A DNA stretch of 18,283 nt from contig JAEOSP010000566.1 of assembly GCA_016840305.1 (NCBI GenBank), positions 1 to 18,283 on the forward strand. The letters run 5' to 3'. This stretch comes from Candidatus Hodarchaeota archaeon (lineage in GTDB: Archaea; Asgardarchaeota; Heimdallarchaeia; Hodarchaeales; Hodarchaeaceae). This document shows, one piece after another, positions 6,160 through 13,449 of the stretch. Numbering within the stretch: the stretch's first letter is position 1; each line of letters opens with the position of its first letter. The notes below the pieces were generated by a model. That model had not been told where the DNA came from. It saw only the letters and a program-made list of their open reading frames with translations, and ran no database searches. The position numbers and the translations under genes are program-made.

Positions 6160-7149
6160 CTATGTATGACCAATTACTGGATGTGGCGAGTAACATTCCT
6201 CTAGCCTCATTATCTCTTTATCATTTAATCGAATATCTAGAGCATTTACTGCCTCTTCAAGATGTTGCATTTTTGTAATTCCGACAATAGGAGCCGTAAT
6301 AGTGTCATTTGAAAATAACCAAGCAAGTGCTATTTGAGCTGGTGATACATCCTTTTCTTGTGCTACTTCAACCACCTTCTGGACCACTTCAAAATCCTCT
6401 TTTTGAAAATAACGCGCCTTGAGATAGCGATCGTGTTTCAATCGTTTACTAACACCCTCTTTTTTTGGGTTGTATTTACCTGTTAAAAACCCTCTCGCTA
6501 GTGGAGACCATGGAATTACTCCAATTCCTTGATCTTTACACAAAGGTAACATTTCTCTTTCTTCTTCTCTATAAACAAGGTTATAGTGATTTTGCATAGT
6601 TTTAATCCCTTCTAACCCATGTTTTTCAGCTATCCATAGACTTTTCGCGAATTGCCAAGCAAACATTGAGCTAGCCCCTATATGTAAAACTTTTCCTCGA
6701 TCCAGTAGATAATTCAACGATCTAAGGATAGTTTCAAGTGAAATATAGGGATCTAATCTGTGGATTTGATACAGATCAACGTGATCCATTTGTAAACGCT
6801 TTAATGATCCCTTTAATGCTTGATTTATATGATAGCGTGATAAACCACCATGATTTGGTGCTTTTGTAGAATTATATCCTTCAGGAGGGAAAAAAACTTT
6901 CGTAGCAATAACGATCTCATCACGATAGTCTTTTAATACTTCACCTGTAATTTCTTCTGATCTTCCATATGAATATACGTTTGCAGTATCGAAAAAATTT
7001 ATTCCAAAATCCAACGCTTTTTTTATTATTGGGCGTGCTTCTTCCAGAGGGAGAGTCCACTTCGAGATTGTAGGATCACCAAATGACATCATACCCAAGC
7101 AAATTCGTGATACTTCTATACCTGTTTTCCCTAATTTCGTGTATTTCAT
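6160..7149 (-). CDS. Aldo/keto reductase
   Basis: The 329-residue protein matches the full length of the aldo/keto reductase family, an NAD(P)H-dependent TIM barrel reducing aldehydes and ketones. It starts with the standard KYTKLGKTGIEVSRICLGMM. The catalytic tetrad is visible as Asp 54 and Tyr 59 (FFDTANVYSYGRSE), Lys 84 (IATKV) and His 130 (YQIHRLD). The C-terminal part has IPWSPLARGFLTGKY and the cofactor-binding APIVGITKMQHLEEAV. The layout suggests the group near YajO and other general alcohol/aldehyde reductases, but the substrate cannot be read from sequence. It is a single gene on the minus strand, with a TATA-like box about 45 bases ahead of the ATG. Confidence 0.93.
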   Translation of the reverse strand: MKYTKLGKTGIEVSRICLGMMSFGDPTISKWTLPLEEARPIIKKALDFGINFFDTANVYSYGRSEEITGEVLKDYRDEIVIATKVFFPPEGYNSTKAPNHGGLSRYHINQALKGSLKRLQMDHVDLYQIHRLDPYISLETILRSLNYLLDRGKVLHIGASSMFAWQFAKSLWIAEKHGLEGIKTMQNHYNLVYREEEREMLPLCKDQGIGVIPWSPLARGFLTGKYNPKKEGVSKRLKHDRYLKARYFQKEDFEVVQKVVEVAQEKDVSPAQIALAWLFSNDTITAPIVGITKMQHLEEAVNALDIRLNDKEIMRLEECYSPHPVIGHT

Positions 7150-7192
7150 TCTAATTCATCTCAATAGGTTTGAAATTTTATCAGGATTTGTA

Positions 7193-7200
7193 ATTTATAT
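7193..7200 (-). promoter_or_regulatory. TATA-like box for the aldo/keto reductase gene
   Basis: On the minus strand this reads ATATAAAT, 44-51 bases ahead of the ATG, with a GC/A-rich element (GCGCAAAATAC) upstream where a TFB-recognition element would lie. The implied leader is about 20 bases. By eye only. Confidence 0.4.
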
Positions 7201-7316
7201 TGTATTTTGCGCACTTTTCATCGTAATTATTGAATTTAGGGTTTCTTTAAATGAGTTAATTATCTATTTTTCCGAAGTAATCTTCTTTCTCCGCTCATTC
7301 TTTTGAGGTTTTTTTC

Positions 7317-8393
7317 ATGACGCTCTTGATAACTGGCGCAACAGGCCTAATTGGGCAAGAATTCGTCAAATTTTTGTTGAAGAAGCCAGAATATCAATTT
7401 CAACCATCTCAAATACGATTATTGATTAGAAAACGGGCAGGTTCTCCTTTACGAGAAAGATTTATTCAAATGGTTATTGAAAATGGATTAGATATATTTT
7501 GGGGGGATTTAGGGAATACAGAGGATGTTCTCAGTTTTACTACGGTTTCAGATCCTAAAAATTCAGTTTTAATTCATTGTGGAGCTATTTTTAACTTCCA
7601 TCAGCCATATGAATTGCTTTATGATATTAATGTTGATGGAACTCGTCGTATTTTAGAGGGGTTCCATGAGAATCATCTTAAGAAGCTCGTTTATGTATCC
7701 TCGGCAGCTGTTTATGGTTCTCTTGACAGTAAAAATGGTTCTGGAGTTACTGAAGAATCACCCATTGAATTTAATCAAAGTAAGAGCTATGAGCTAACAA
7801 AGAGTATAAGTGAAGATCTGGTTTGGAAATATTTTGATAAATATCCTAATAGATTAGTTACCGTTGTTCGTCCTTCAGGAGTTATTGGAGGTCAGGGTGT
7901 GACTTCTGATATCTTTGCACGAATGTTTTTCGGTCGTTATGTTCCACTTCCAAATGGAGGCCTAGAGAAGATTAGTTTAGTTGACGTTAAGGATGTTACA
8001 CGCGCCTTGTATTTTTTCTGCAATTTTGAGAAGGGGAATGGAGAACCTTTCAATCTAGTCAGTTTTACTCCAACCCTTCAGGAGTTTATTCTTGAGCTAG
8101 CTCACGTCCTCCATCGGCCAAATATTAGAGTTATTTCTCTTCCCCTTTTAATCTTCAAGCCTATGTATTATTTATCAAGAATTATTCGTTTCTTCAAACG
8201 ACCACAAGAAAATTCATTACTTTTACCTGTTTTATTTAACAAACTAGGACATGATGTATGGATAGATAACTCGAAGTTACTTAATGTTGGGTTTTTCCCA
8301 GAGATTAGTCTCCCTGAATCAATGTTTTTCTTTCAGCAATTCCTTTCTGATAATCCGTGGTATGTAGAGAAAAAATTCTCTATTACTTTATGA
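7317..8393 (+). CDS. Extended short-chain dehydrogenase / NAD-dependent epimerase family
   Basis: The 358-residue protein carries the extended-SDR hallmarks in order: the Rossmann loop GATGLIG (7-13), a GDL (63-65), NVDGT (105-109), SSAAVYG with catalytic Ser (128-134), and the active-site Y-x3-K (Tyr 158, Lys 162), then RPSGVIG (185-191). The C-terminal region from about 270 is hydrophobic and aromatic (LPLLIFKPMYYLSRII), as in 3-beta-hydroxysteroid-dehydrogenase-like or isoprenoid/lipid-modifying relatives. It lacks clear sugar-nucleotide epimerase signatures. A ribosome-binding site GAGGT (7305-7309) sits seven bases before the ATG. It is divergent from the aldo/keto reductase gene, so the 167-base gap probably holds promoters for both. 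A pyrimidine-rich tract follows the stop. Confidence 0.88.
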   Translation: MTLLITGATGLIGQEFVKFLLKKPEYQFQPSQIRLLIRKRAGSPLRERFIQMVIENGLDIFWGDLGNTEDVLSFTTVSDPKNSVLIHCGAIFNFHQPYELLYDINVDGTRRILEGFHENHLKKLVYVSSAAVYGSLDSKNGSGVTEESPIEFNQSKSYELTKSISEDLVWKYFDKYPNRLVTVVRPSGVIGGQGVTSDIFARMFFGRYVPLPNGGLEKISLVDVKDVTRALYFFCNFEKGNGEPFNLVSFTPTLQEFILELAHVLHRPNIRVISLPLLIFKPMYYLSRIIRFFKRPQENSLLLPVLFNKLGHDVWIDNSKLLNVGFFPEISLPESMFFFQQFLSDNPWYVEKKFSITL

Positions 8394-8425
8394 CTTTTCA
8401 CTTCCTCTTCTTCTTTTTTCACACA
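8394..8425 (+). terminator. Pyrimidine-rich tract after the SDR gene
   Basis: Immediately after the TGA, a run made almost only of C and T (including TTCTTCTTTTTTC) fits an archaeal T-rich terminator. No stem is needed or obvious. Confidence 0.35.
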
Positions 8426-8474
8426 TTATCTTGGTAATACACGAGAATTATCAATCATTGAAAAGAAGAAATTA

Positions 8475-8500
8475 TATTAAGAGGTAATTCACTCTTAATA
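8475..8500 (+). repeat. Perfect 9-bp inverted repeat just before the DUF72 gene
   Basis: TATTAAGAG (8475-8483) and CTCTTAATA (8492-8500) are perfect complements around an 8-base loop GTAATTCA, and end four bases before the ATG at 8505. The only ribosome-binding-like sequence of the next gene, GAGGT (8481-8485), lies partly inside the left arm. It could act in RNA as a hairpin over the translation start, or in DNA as a symmetric operator. Confidence 0.6.
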
Positions 8501-8504
8501 GCAA

Positions 8505-9335
8505 ATGATTTTTCTCGGGACTGCTGGGTGGAAATATAACCATTGGCGTGGATCCTTCTACTCCAGTCATCAATCAAATGATTTGGAATATTATTCCCGA
8601 CATTCAAGTTTAGTTGAAATAAACTCAACTTTTTATGGCATTCCAACTGAGGCTATGGTGAGAGGTTGGTACCATTATACCCCTGACGATTTCAACTTTT
8701 CTGCAAAATTAGTACGTGATATCACGCATTCTAGAGATCGAATGTTTAATCCTGAAACAGTAAAATATTTCTTTAATCGTATGAATGAAGGGTTGGAGGA
8801 AAAATTCAAAACGGTTCTTGTTCAATTTCCTCCATGGCTGAAGTACTCTGATAAGTCATTTATGTTTTTATCATCTATCATAGATGAGTGTTTAGCTCAT
8901 TTTAACGGAACAATTGTTACTGAAATTCGTGATGAATCTTGGATCAATCCTGAATTTGAAAAGTTCCTCGTTTCAAATCAGATATCGCTAGCTCGGACAA
9001 CAAAATTTCCAATTCCAGAAAATTTTGCTCCATTGTCTTCTCTTTATTATTTAAGACTTCTTGGTGATAGGAAAATAATACCTGATGAGAGTCTAGGAAA
9101 AGTGTTTCTTGATAAACACGAAGCACTGAAGGAGTGGGTAATGAAGTTGGTAAATCTTTCTTCCCAATTTGAAACGATTTTTGTCTTGATCAACAACCGT
9201 TTTTCTGGTTATGCAATAAATGATGCCATAATCCTTGCTAAAGCACTTACGCAGGAAAAAATCATTACAAAAGGGTTTAAGCAATCTGATAAATATTTAA
9301 AACGTCAGATGTCCTTATCAGAGTTTTTTTCTTAG
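8505..9335 (+). CDS. DUF72 (YecE-like) TIM-barrel protein
   Basis: The 276-residue protein matches the DUF72 family over its whole length. Visible signatures are GTAGW (5-9), EINSTFYGIP (38-47), SAKLVRDITH (66-75), VQFPPWLK (106-113), EIRDESW (140-146), YYLRLLG (181-187) and NNRFSGYA (230-237). These line one face of a predicted TIM barrel and are the likely active site, but the family's biochemical function is not settled. An in-frame TAG at 8499-8501 rules out any earlier start, so ATG 8505 is secure. There is no ribosome-binding site at normal spacing; the GAGGT upstream lies in an inverted repeat. It converges on the PAP2 gene with 16 bases between stops. Confidence 0.9.
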   Translation: MIFLGTAGWKYNHWRGSFYSSHQSNDLEYYSRHSSLVEINSTFYGIPTEAMVRGWYHYTPDDFNFSAKLVRDITHSRDRMFNPETVKYFFNRMNEGLEEKFKTVLVQFPPWLKYSDKSFMFLSSIIDECLAHFNGTIVTEIRDESWINPEFEKFLVSNQISLARTTKFPIPENFAPLSSLYYLRLLGDRKIIPDESLGKVFLDKHEALKEWVMKLVNLSSQFETIFVLINNRFSGYAINDAIILAKALTQEKIITKGFKQSDKYLKRQMSLSEFFS

Positions 9336-9351
9336 AGTAATATCTGTAATA

Positions 9352-10215
9352 TTAAACTTCCTCTACATTATTACTTGGATGAATTGAAAACTGGTCATAT
9401 AAAATAATAAAAGTAATGAAAGCTCCCCCAGTTGAAAATACTACATCTGAAGCGTAATGAGCTCCGATGACTATTCTTCCTAGAGCAATGATCACACCCC
9501 AAATAATTACTATTATACCAATAATTCTTTCTAGCCAGCCATTTTTATTGGTTAAGAGAATTAAGATTGGTAGTAACATCCACCCCATTGCTGTGTGACC
9601 TGAAGGAAACGAATAATTCCCTGTATTTACTTGAGGCAAAAACCAAGGAGTAAAGTCTGTGTAATTAGCTGCAAGATCTCGGAATCGTATTCTTCCCCAT
9701 AACAGTTTAATTGATTGTACAAAGATTAAAGGAATAATAAGAGCGAGATGGAAAGTAACCCAAGCGAAATTCATGCTTTTCCGTTGAGATAGACATTCTA
9801 TATTCTTTGATAGAAGAATGATTAGATATTGCATAATTAATACCCCTAGTACTAGAATTTCCTCTCCAATATCTTCCAGAAATGATTCAGGTACGAGATC
9901 CCCTAAAAGGAGGATTACAACCACTATATTGAAAATATAAATTATCCAGAAGGTTGGTTCCAGAATCCATCTTGAACGTGTCCATATCTCACGAAGGATC
10001 AGTGTTAGGCTAATACTGATTAAAATATACCCTGGAATCTCTCCATAAGAAGCAACAGTCTCTGCCCACTGAGAATTGTAATCCACAAGGGCTATAGAAA
10101 TCGGTAAGTCAAAGAAAGCAAGAATTATTGCAAATAGGGCCCAGATACAAATAATTGCTATAAATAAATGTCGCAGCTGTTGAGATTTCCATTGATATCC
10201 CAGATTTGTTCTCAA
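9352..10215 (-). CDS. PAP2-family membrane phosphatase
   Basis: This 287-residue, very hydrophobic protein has about eight predicted membrane helices and the three phosphatidic-acid-phosphatase (PAP2) motifs: Lys 170 and Arg 177 in KLLWGRIRF (the usual final Pro is Phe here), PSGH at 204-207, and Arg 247, His 253 and Asp 257 in GRIVIGAHYASDV. The His pair and Arg residues should support hydrolysis of a lipid or isoprenoid phosphate, possibly a polyprenyl pyrophosphate recycled in glycan synthesis, or a phosphatidic-acid analogue of archaeal lipids. The N-terminal half (about 17-136) adds helices beyond the core domain. The start is TTG at 10215: AGAGGA on the minus strand lies seven bases before it and no ATG exists nearby. 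Confidence 0.88.
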   Translation of the reverse strand: MRTNLGYQWKSQQLRHLFIAIICIWALFAIILAFFDLPISIALVDYNSQWAETVASYGEIPGYILISISLTLILREIWTRSRWILEPTFWIIYIFNIVVVILLLGDLVPESFLEDIGEEILVLGVLIMQYLIILLSKNIECLSQRKSMNFAWVTFHLALIIPLIFVQSIKLLWGRIRFRDLAANYTDFTPWFLPQVNTGNYSFPSGHTAMGWMLLPILILLTNKNGWLERIIGIIVIIWGVIIALGRIVIGAHYASDVVFSTGGAFITFIILYDQFSIHPSNNVEEV

Positions 10216-10281
10216 GATCGTGTCCTCTTCTCCTTTTACTTTGTGGAATCAAGTAAATTTTCATTTTACGTAGTTAAATAA

Positions 10282-10290
10282 TTTATATAT
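10282..10290 (+). promoter_or_regulatory. TATA-like box for the gamma-carbonic anhydrase gene
   Basis: TTTATATAT lies 43-51 bases ahead of the ATG at 10333. With an initiation point about 25 bases downstream, this gives a leader that still contains the GAGG ribosome-binding site (10321-10324). The gap also has to serve the divergent PAP2 gene. Confidence 0.45.
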
Positions 10291-10332
10291 TAACTCAACA
10301 AATTCTGCTTAAGATTAATAGAGGAATTCATT

Positions 10333-10887
10333 ATGGTATTATGGGAATTTGAAGGTAAATCACCACAAATTGGGGAAGGAACGTGGGTTGCTCCCAGTGC
10401 AGATGTTATAGGAGATTTTATAATCAAAAAAAATTGTTATATTGGTCCAGGGGCACGTGTACGGGGAGATTATGGAAAAATTCGTATTGATGAAGGGTGT
10501 TCTATCCAAGAGAATGTGATCATCCACGCTAGACCTGATGAACAAACTTCAATTGGCAAATTTGTAACACTGGGTCATGGTTGCATTATACATAACGTAA
10601 CTCTTGAAGATTATGTTGTTATTGGTATGGGGGCCGTTGTTTCAGATTATGTACTTATGAAGGAATGGGCTGTTCTTGGAGAAGCGGGTTTAGCTAGACA
10701 AGAGCAAAAATTTGAACCTGGTGCAATTGGTGTTGGTGTTCCAGCAAAAATTGTGGGAAATATTCACGATGAGCCAAAATCAAAGGTGAAAACTGAGCTT
10801 TTCCATTTTAAAAATAAAATCTGCGAAATGGCTTCAAGGTATCTAAAAGAGGGTGCTTTCAAGGAAATTACTCAATCTGGAGTCTAG
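10333..10887 (+). CDS. Gamma-carbonic anhydrase-like hexapeptide-repeat protein
   Basis: The 184-residue protein is a left-handed beta-helix of hexapeptide repeats (for example VIGDFI, YIGPGA, TSIGKF, VVIGMG). Three His sit as in zinc/iron gamma-carbonic anhydrases: His 65 in IIHARPDE, His 82 and His 87 in LGHGCIIHNV, with the expected 5-residue spacing. Arg 44 and Asp 46 in VRGDYGKIRI match the conserved RGD region. It resembles YrdA/PaaY-type short homologues, which lack the acidic loop of the classic Cam enzyme, so it may hydrate CO2 or may have a related acyl/thioester role. GAGG lies eight bases before the ATG. The following small gene starts eight bases after its stop. Confidence 0.88.
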   Translation: MVLWEFEGKSPQIGEGTWVAPSADVIGDFIIKKNCYIGPGARVRGDYGKIRIDEGCSIQENVIIHARPDEQTSIGKFVTLGHGCIIHNVTLEDYVVIGMGAVVSDYVLMKEWAVLGEAGLARQEQKFEPGAIGVGVPAKIVGNIHDEPKSKVKTELFHFKNKICEMASRYLKEGAFKEITQSGV

Positions 10888-10894
10888 GATAAAT

Positions 10895-11206
10895 TTGAAA
10901 CACTTACAAATTACATTAATTCAAAAAAATGGTCGTTGTCCTCATAATGTGGGGGGTACGTGGAAAACTCCCTATACTTTAATGAAACCTGTTGGTGAGA
11001 GTATACTCTGTGATGATGCACATTATACATTAATCCCGTATTTAGGTATGGCTTCTGGAGGTGCACATTCTTGGGAAACAGATGGCAGGTGGAGAATTCA
11101 TTGCCCTTCAAAGTCAGGGGTGGTTTTTGAAATAACGGTATTAGAAGAGGATCATAATTGGCCAAATGATTCTACGTGGAGTGAAAAATCTAATAAGAGT
11201 GAATAA
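10895..11206 (+). CDS. TIGR04076-like small protein
   Basis: From a TTG at 10895 the product has 103 residues. Its pattern, KHLQITLIQKNGRCPHNVGG at the N-terminus, then YTLIPYLGMASGGAHSWE, RIHCP and VVFEITVLEE, matches what I recall of the TIGR04076 family found in archaea and anaerobic bacteria, whose function is unknown. Conserved Cys in RCPHN and in HCPS may form a metal or redox site. A GTG at 10853 would overlap the carbonic anhydrase gene by 35 bases and adds no family sequence. The TTG has AGGAT five bases ahead and lies just after the upstream stop codon, so the two genes are probably translated from one mRNA. Confidence 0.72.
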   Translation: MKHLQITLIQKNGRCPHNVGGTWKTPYTLMKPVGESILCDDAHYTLIPYLGMASGGAHSWETDGRWRIHCPSKSGVVFEITVLEEDHNWPNDSTWSEKSNKSE

Positions 11207-11226
11207 ACAGATTGTGTTGTAACTAA

Positions 11227-11889
11227 TCATTTTTCCTTTCTACAAATAAAAAACCCGAGATCTTTTAAGAACAGAAACTCATTTCTGATCGAAAATCCTG
11301 TTTTTTGAAGCTCCTCTCTAAAAATTTTCCATGTAAATCGTGCTGCTTTTGGGTGATACACCTTTGCATACCGTTCGAACCAATTAAGTGAACGGTTGTT
11401 AATTTCATTCACAAATAATAGCCCATTGGGTTTTAAAACACGATAAACTTCTCTTAATGCTTCTCTCCATCGAATCTCGTGATGTAAAACTGTGAATATA
11501 AACACCGCATCGAATTTCTCGGAGGAAAGAGGTATAGCTGTGATATCACCCTGAAATACTTTAACATTATTTTTCAGGTTTTTTGCTCTTGAAAGAGATC
11601 GTTGTACCATTTTTTCACTGATGTCAAAAGCATAATACTCCTTCGGCTGAAAATGATTGTTTATAGCTTCTATTCCATATCCAGCCCCACAACCAGCCTC
11701 AAGAATATGTTTCTCTTTTAAATCTACATTGAGAGAATGGAGTAAAATCCTAAAAATTGGTAGTTCAAAATAATTTAGCATTAACTTTTTTAACGGACTA
11801 ATCATTAGCTTTTCTTCGAGATGATGGAGATCAAAATGTGCACCTAATTTTTTACTACTATTGTCAATAGGAGCCTTTGAAGAACTCAT
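11227..11889 (-). CDS. Class I SAM-dependent methyltransferase
   Basis: The 220-residue protein has the Rossmann-type methyltransferase core: motif I LEAGCGAGYG (63-72) for S-adenosylmethionine, Asp 89 in YYAFDIS at the end of strand 2, GDIT (114-117), and the motif IV region FDAVFIFTVLHH (126-137), followed by EVYRVLKPNGLLFVNE. This is the UbiE/COQ5-like or Methyltransf_11 pattern, acting on small molecules or lipids, but the substrate is not readable. It lies near a UbiA-family gene in divergent orientation, which makes a quinone or lipid substrate conceivable but unproven. An ATG at 11898 would add three residues. I prefer 11889 because AAGGATGG lies a proper distance before it. Confidence 0.85.
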   Translation of the reverse strand: MSSSKAPIDNSSKKLGAHFDLHHLEEKLMISPLKKLMLNYFELPIFRILLHSLNVDLKEKHILEAGCGAGYGIEAINNHFQPKEYYAFDISEKMVQRSLSRAKNLKNNVKVFQGDITAIPLSSEKFDAVFIFTVLHHEIRWREALREVYRVLKPNGLLFVNEINNRSLNWFERYAKVYHPKAARFTWKIFREELQKTGFSIRNEFLFLKDLGFFICRKEK

Positions 11890-12030
11890 GAAAACCATCC
11901 TTAAAAGTCATGTTTTCTACTTTTTTCTTTCAATTATTTCTTTTCCTACGAATTAATGTATAAAAACTAGTAAATCACTTAAGGAAAATATCTTCAATAG
12001 ATCTAATTGTATTTTATCTTAATTCCTACC

Positions 12031-12040
12031 TTAAATACAA
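12031..12040 (+). promoter_or_regulatory. TATA-like box for the UbiA-family gene
   Basis: TTAAATACAA lies 28-37 bases ahead of ATG 12068, predicting a leader of about ten bases or less. That agrees with the lack of a clear ribosome-binding site. Another AT-rich box near 11955 could serve either strand. Confidence 0.35.
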
Positions 12041-12067
12041 CCAATAAACTGTAAAGATGAATTATTT

Positions 12068-12826
12068 ATGACGAAGAACCTATCCAGCGACGAAAAAGTA
12101 GATGAAACGACCATGACTCCAAAATTACTTGGTTTCATTAAAGCTACTCGTCCTCAATTTCTAATTGCTTATGTGATCATTGCTTTTGGTGCATTAACAC
12201 AAGGAGTGGTGGAAAATAACACCATTGACCCACCAATTGCATTATTTTCAATTTTAATAGCGTTAGTATCAGCTATTGGTGTCCATTACCGTGATGAAGC
12301 AGGAGATTGGGCATCTGGATATGACAAGGAAATCGGTGGAATGGGGGTCATACGAGATGGTATCTTAGAAGAGAATACACTTCGGTTGGTTGGTAGAGTT
12401 ATTTCAGGTGTTACTATTGTTCTGGGTATTTTACAAGCATCTATTCTTTATATTACTTATAATGATCTCAGCTTATTCATTATCGGTATTCCAATTTTCA
12501 TCATGATTGTCTTAGTTAATTTTCTTACCGAAGAATTACCGTTTGGACATGAGGTGATAACAGCAGGATCATATCTCGCAACATTCTACTGGTTGTTCTT
12601 AGCACAACATTGGATTATTACTCCGTCTACTTTCTTCTTCTCCATATTTGTTTATTTAGTTGTTTTCGCTTTGGTCCCGTATCAGGACATTGGTGATTAT
12701 GAAACTGACAAAAAAACTGGTAAGAAAACCTTAGTGGTGAAATTGGGATTAGATGAACTTGGACACCTAGCTATCTTTGTTGGTTTAGCCGCATTGGTAT
12801 TCTTATATATTTCTATGACTATTTAG
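12068..12826 (+). CDS. UbiA-family prenyltransferase
   Basis: The 252-residue membrane protein has about eight hydrophobic helices and the two Asp-rich loops of UbiA enzymes. Loop 1 is VHYRDEAGDWASGYD, giving Asp 76, 80 and 86; the Asn usual before the first Asp (N-D-x2-D type) is His 73 at the matching place. Loop 2 is YQDIGDYETDKKTGKKTL, with Asp 207, 210 and 214. These bind prenyl diphosphate through magnesium. Loop 2 (D-x2-D-x3-D followed by KTGKKTL) is typical of MenA-like and related aromatic prenyltransferases. It could therefore make a quinone tail, which would fit the QmoC-like protein in the window, or prenylate a lipid or heme precursor. It is shorter than most MenA (about 290 residues). 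The N-terminus is polar for about 20 residues. Confidence 0.85.
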   Translation: MTKNLSSDEKVDETTMTPKLLGFIKATRPQFLIAYVIIAFGALTQGVVENNTIDPPIALFSILIALVSAIGVHYRDEAGDWASGYDKEIGGMGVIRDGILEENTLRLVGRVISGVTIVLGILQASILYITYNDLSLFIIGIPIFIMIVLVNFLTEELPFGHEVITAGSYLATFYWLFLAQHWIITPSTFFFSIFVYLVVFALVPYQDIGDYETDKKTGKKTLVVKLGLDELGHLAIFVGLAALVFLYISMTI

Positions 12827-12965
12827 GGCTAATGGTGGAGCCTGCGTAGTTTTCATTTGACTAAATATAATAATTTGTTCTTTCAGTTCATCAAACCTTT
12901 ATTTCTTTTGAAATCCTTAGAATTTCGATATAATAAACAGAAATTACGATTTTTATTTGAGTAAA

Positions 12966-12977
12966 TTTTTATATTAA
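12966..12977 (+). promoter_or_regulatory. TATA-like box for the OsmC-like gene
   Basis: TTTTTATATTAA lies 32-43 bases before ATG 13009. The rest of the 182-base gap from 12827 shows AT-rich DNA without a recognisable RNA gene. Confidence 0.4.
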
Positions 12978-13008
12978 GCCAACCCTAAGATTCATGGGTG
13001 TTTAAAAT

Positions 13009-13422
13009 ATGTTAAAATCAAATGCTCGTTGGATTCAGGGATATCTAACAGAAGTAGATGATGGCCGAGGTCATAAAATCCAAATGGATTTACCACCACA
13101 TCAAAACGGCGAGGATTTAGCAGCTACTGCATTAGAGTATATGGTGATGGGATATGCTGGTTGTACTGTGACAATGTTTAAACTAATTGCAGATAAAATG
13201 AGATTAAATATTGATTCTATTGATATTGCTGTGGAAGCGGAGAAACTTGGGGATATGGAGACTGTGACAGATTTAAAGTCAGTATTAACCGTGAAATCGA
13301 GTGAACCTGAAGCAAAACTTCAGAAAACACTAGAAATGGTTAAACAAACTTGTCCTGTCGGAAGAATTTATGATATGGCAAAAATCCCGTCTGTTATTGA
13401 GCTTGTTATTCAGACCCCTTAA
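13009..13422 (+). CDS. OsmC/Ohr-family protein
   Basis: The 137-residue protein has the OsmC fold pattern. Redox Cys 52 lies in MGYAGCTVTMF at the start of the long central helix, and Cys 115 in KQTCPVGRIYD, the two positions used for peroxide reduction by OsmC and Ohr. The first strands (ARWIQGYLTEVDDGRGHKI) and the region LEYMVMGYAGC correspond to the family's usual P-x-E-LLLAAL-x-xC. It sits closer to the archaeal YhfA/OsmC-like branch than to classic Ohr, judging by the VTMFKLIADKM helix. A likely role is reduction of organic peroxides or reactive sulfur species, giving oxidative-stress protection. GGGTG lies nine bases ahead of the ATG, and the gene appears monocistronic. Confidence 0.88.
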   Translation: MLKSNARWIQGYLTEVDDGRGHKIQMDLPPHQNGEDLAATALEYMVMGYAGCTVTMFKLIADKMRLNIDSIDIAVEAEKLGDMETVTDLKSVLTVKSSEPEAKLQKTLEMVKQTCPVGRIYDMAKIPSVIELVIQTP

Positions 13423-13449
13423 GTTGAATAATTTCAGTTCCTAATTTTT

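Noticed and set aside
10853..10894. GTG start of the TIGR04076-like gene overlapping the carbonic anhydrase gene
   Set aside because: The added residues match nothing in the family, and the TTG at 10895 has a nearby ribosome-binding site.
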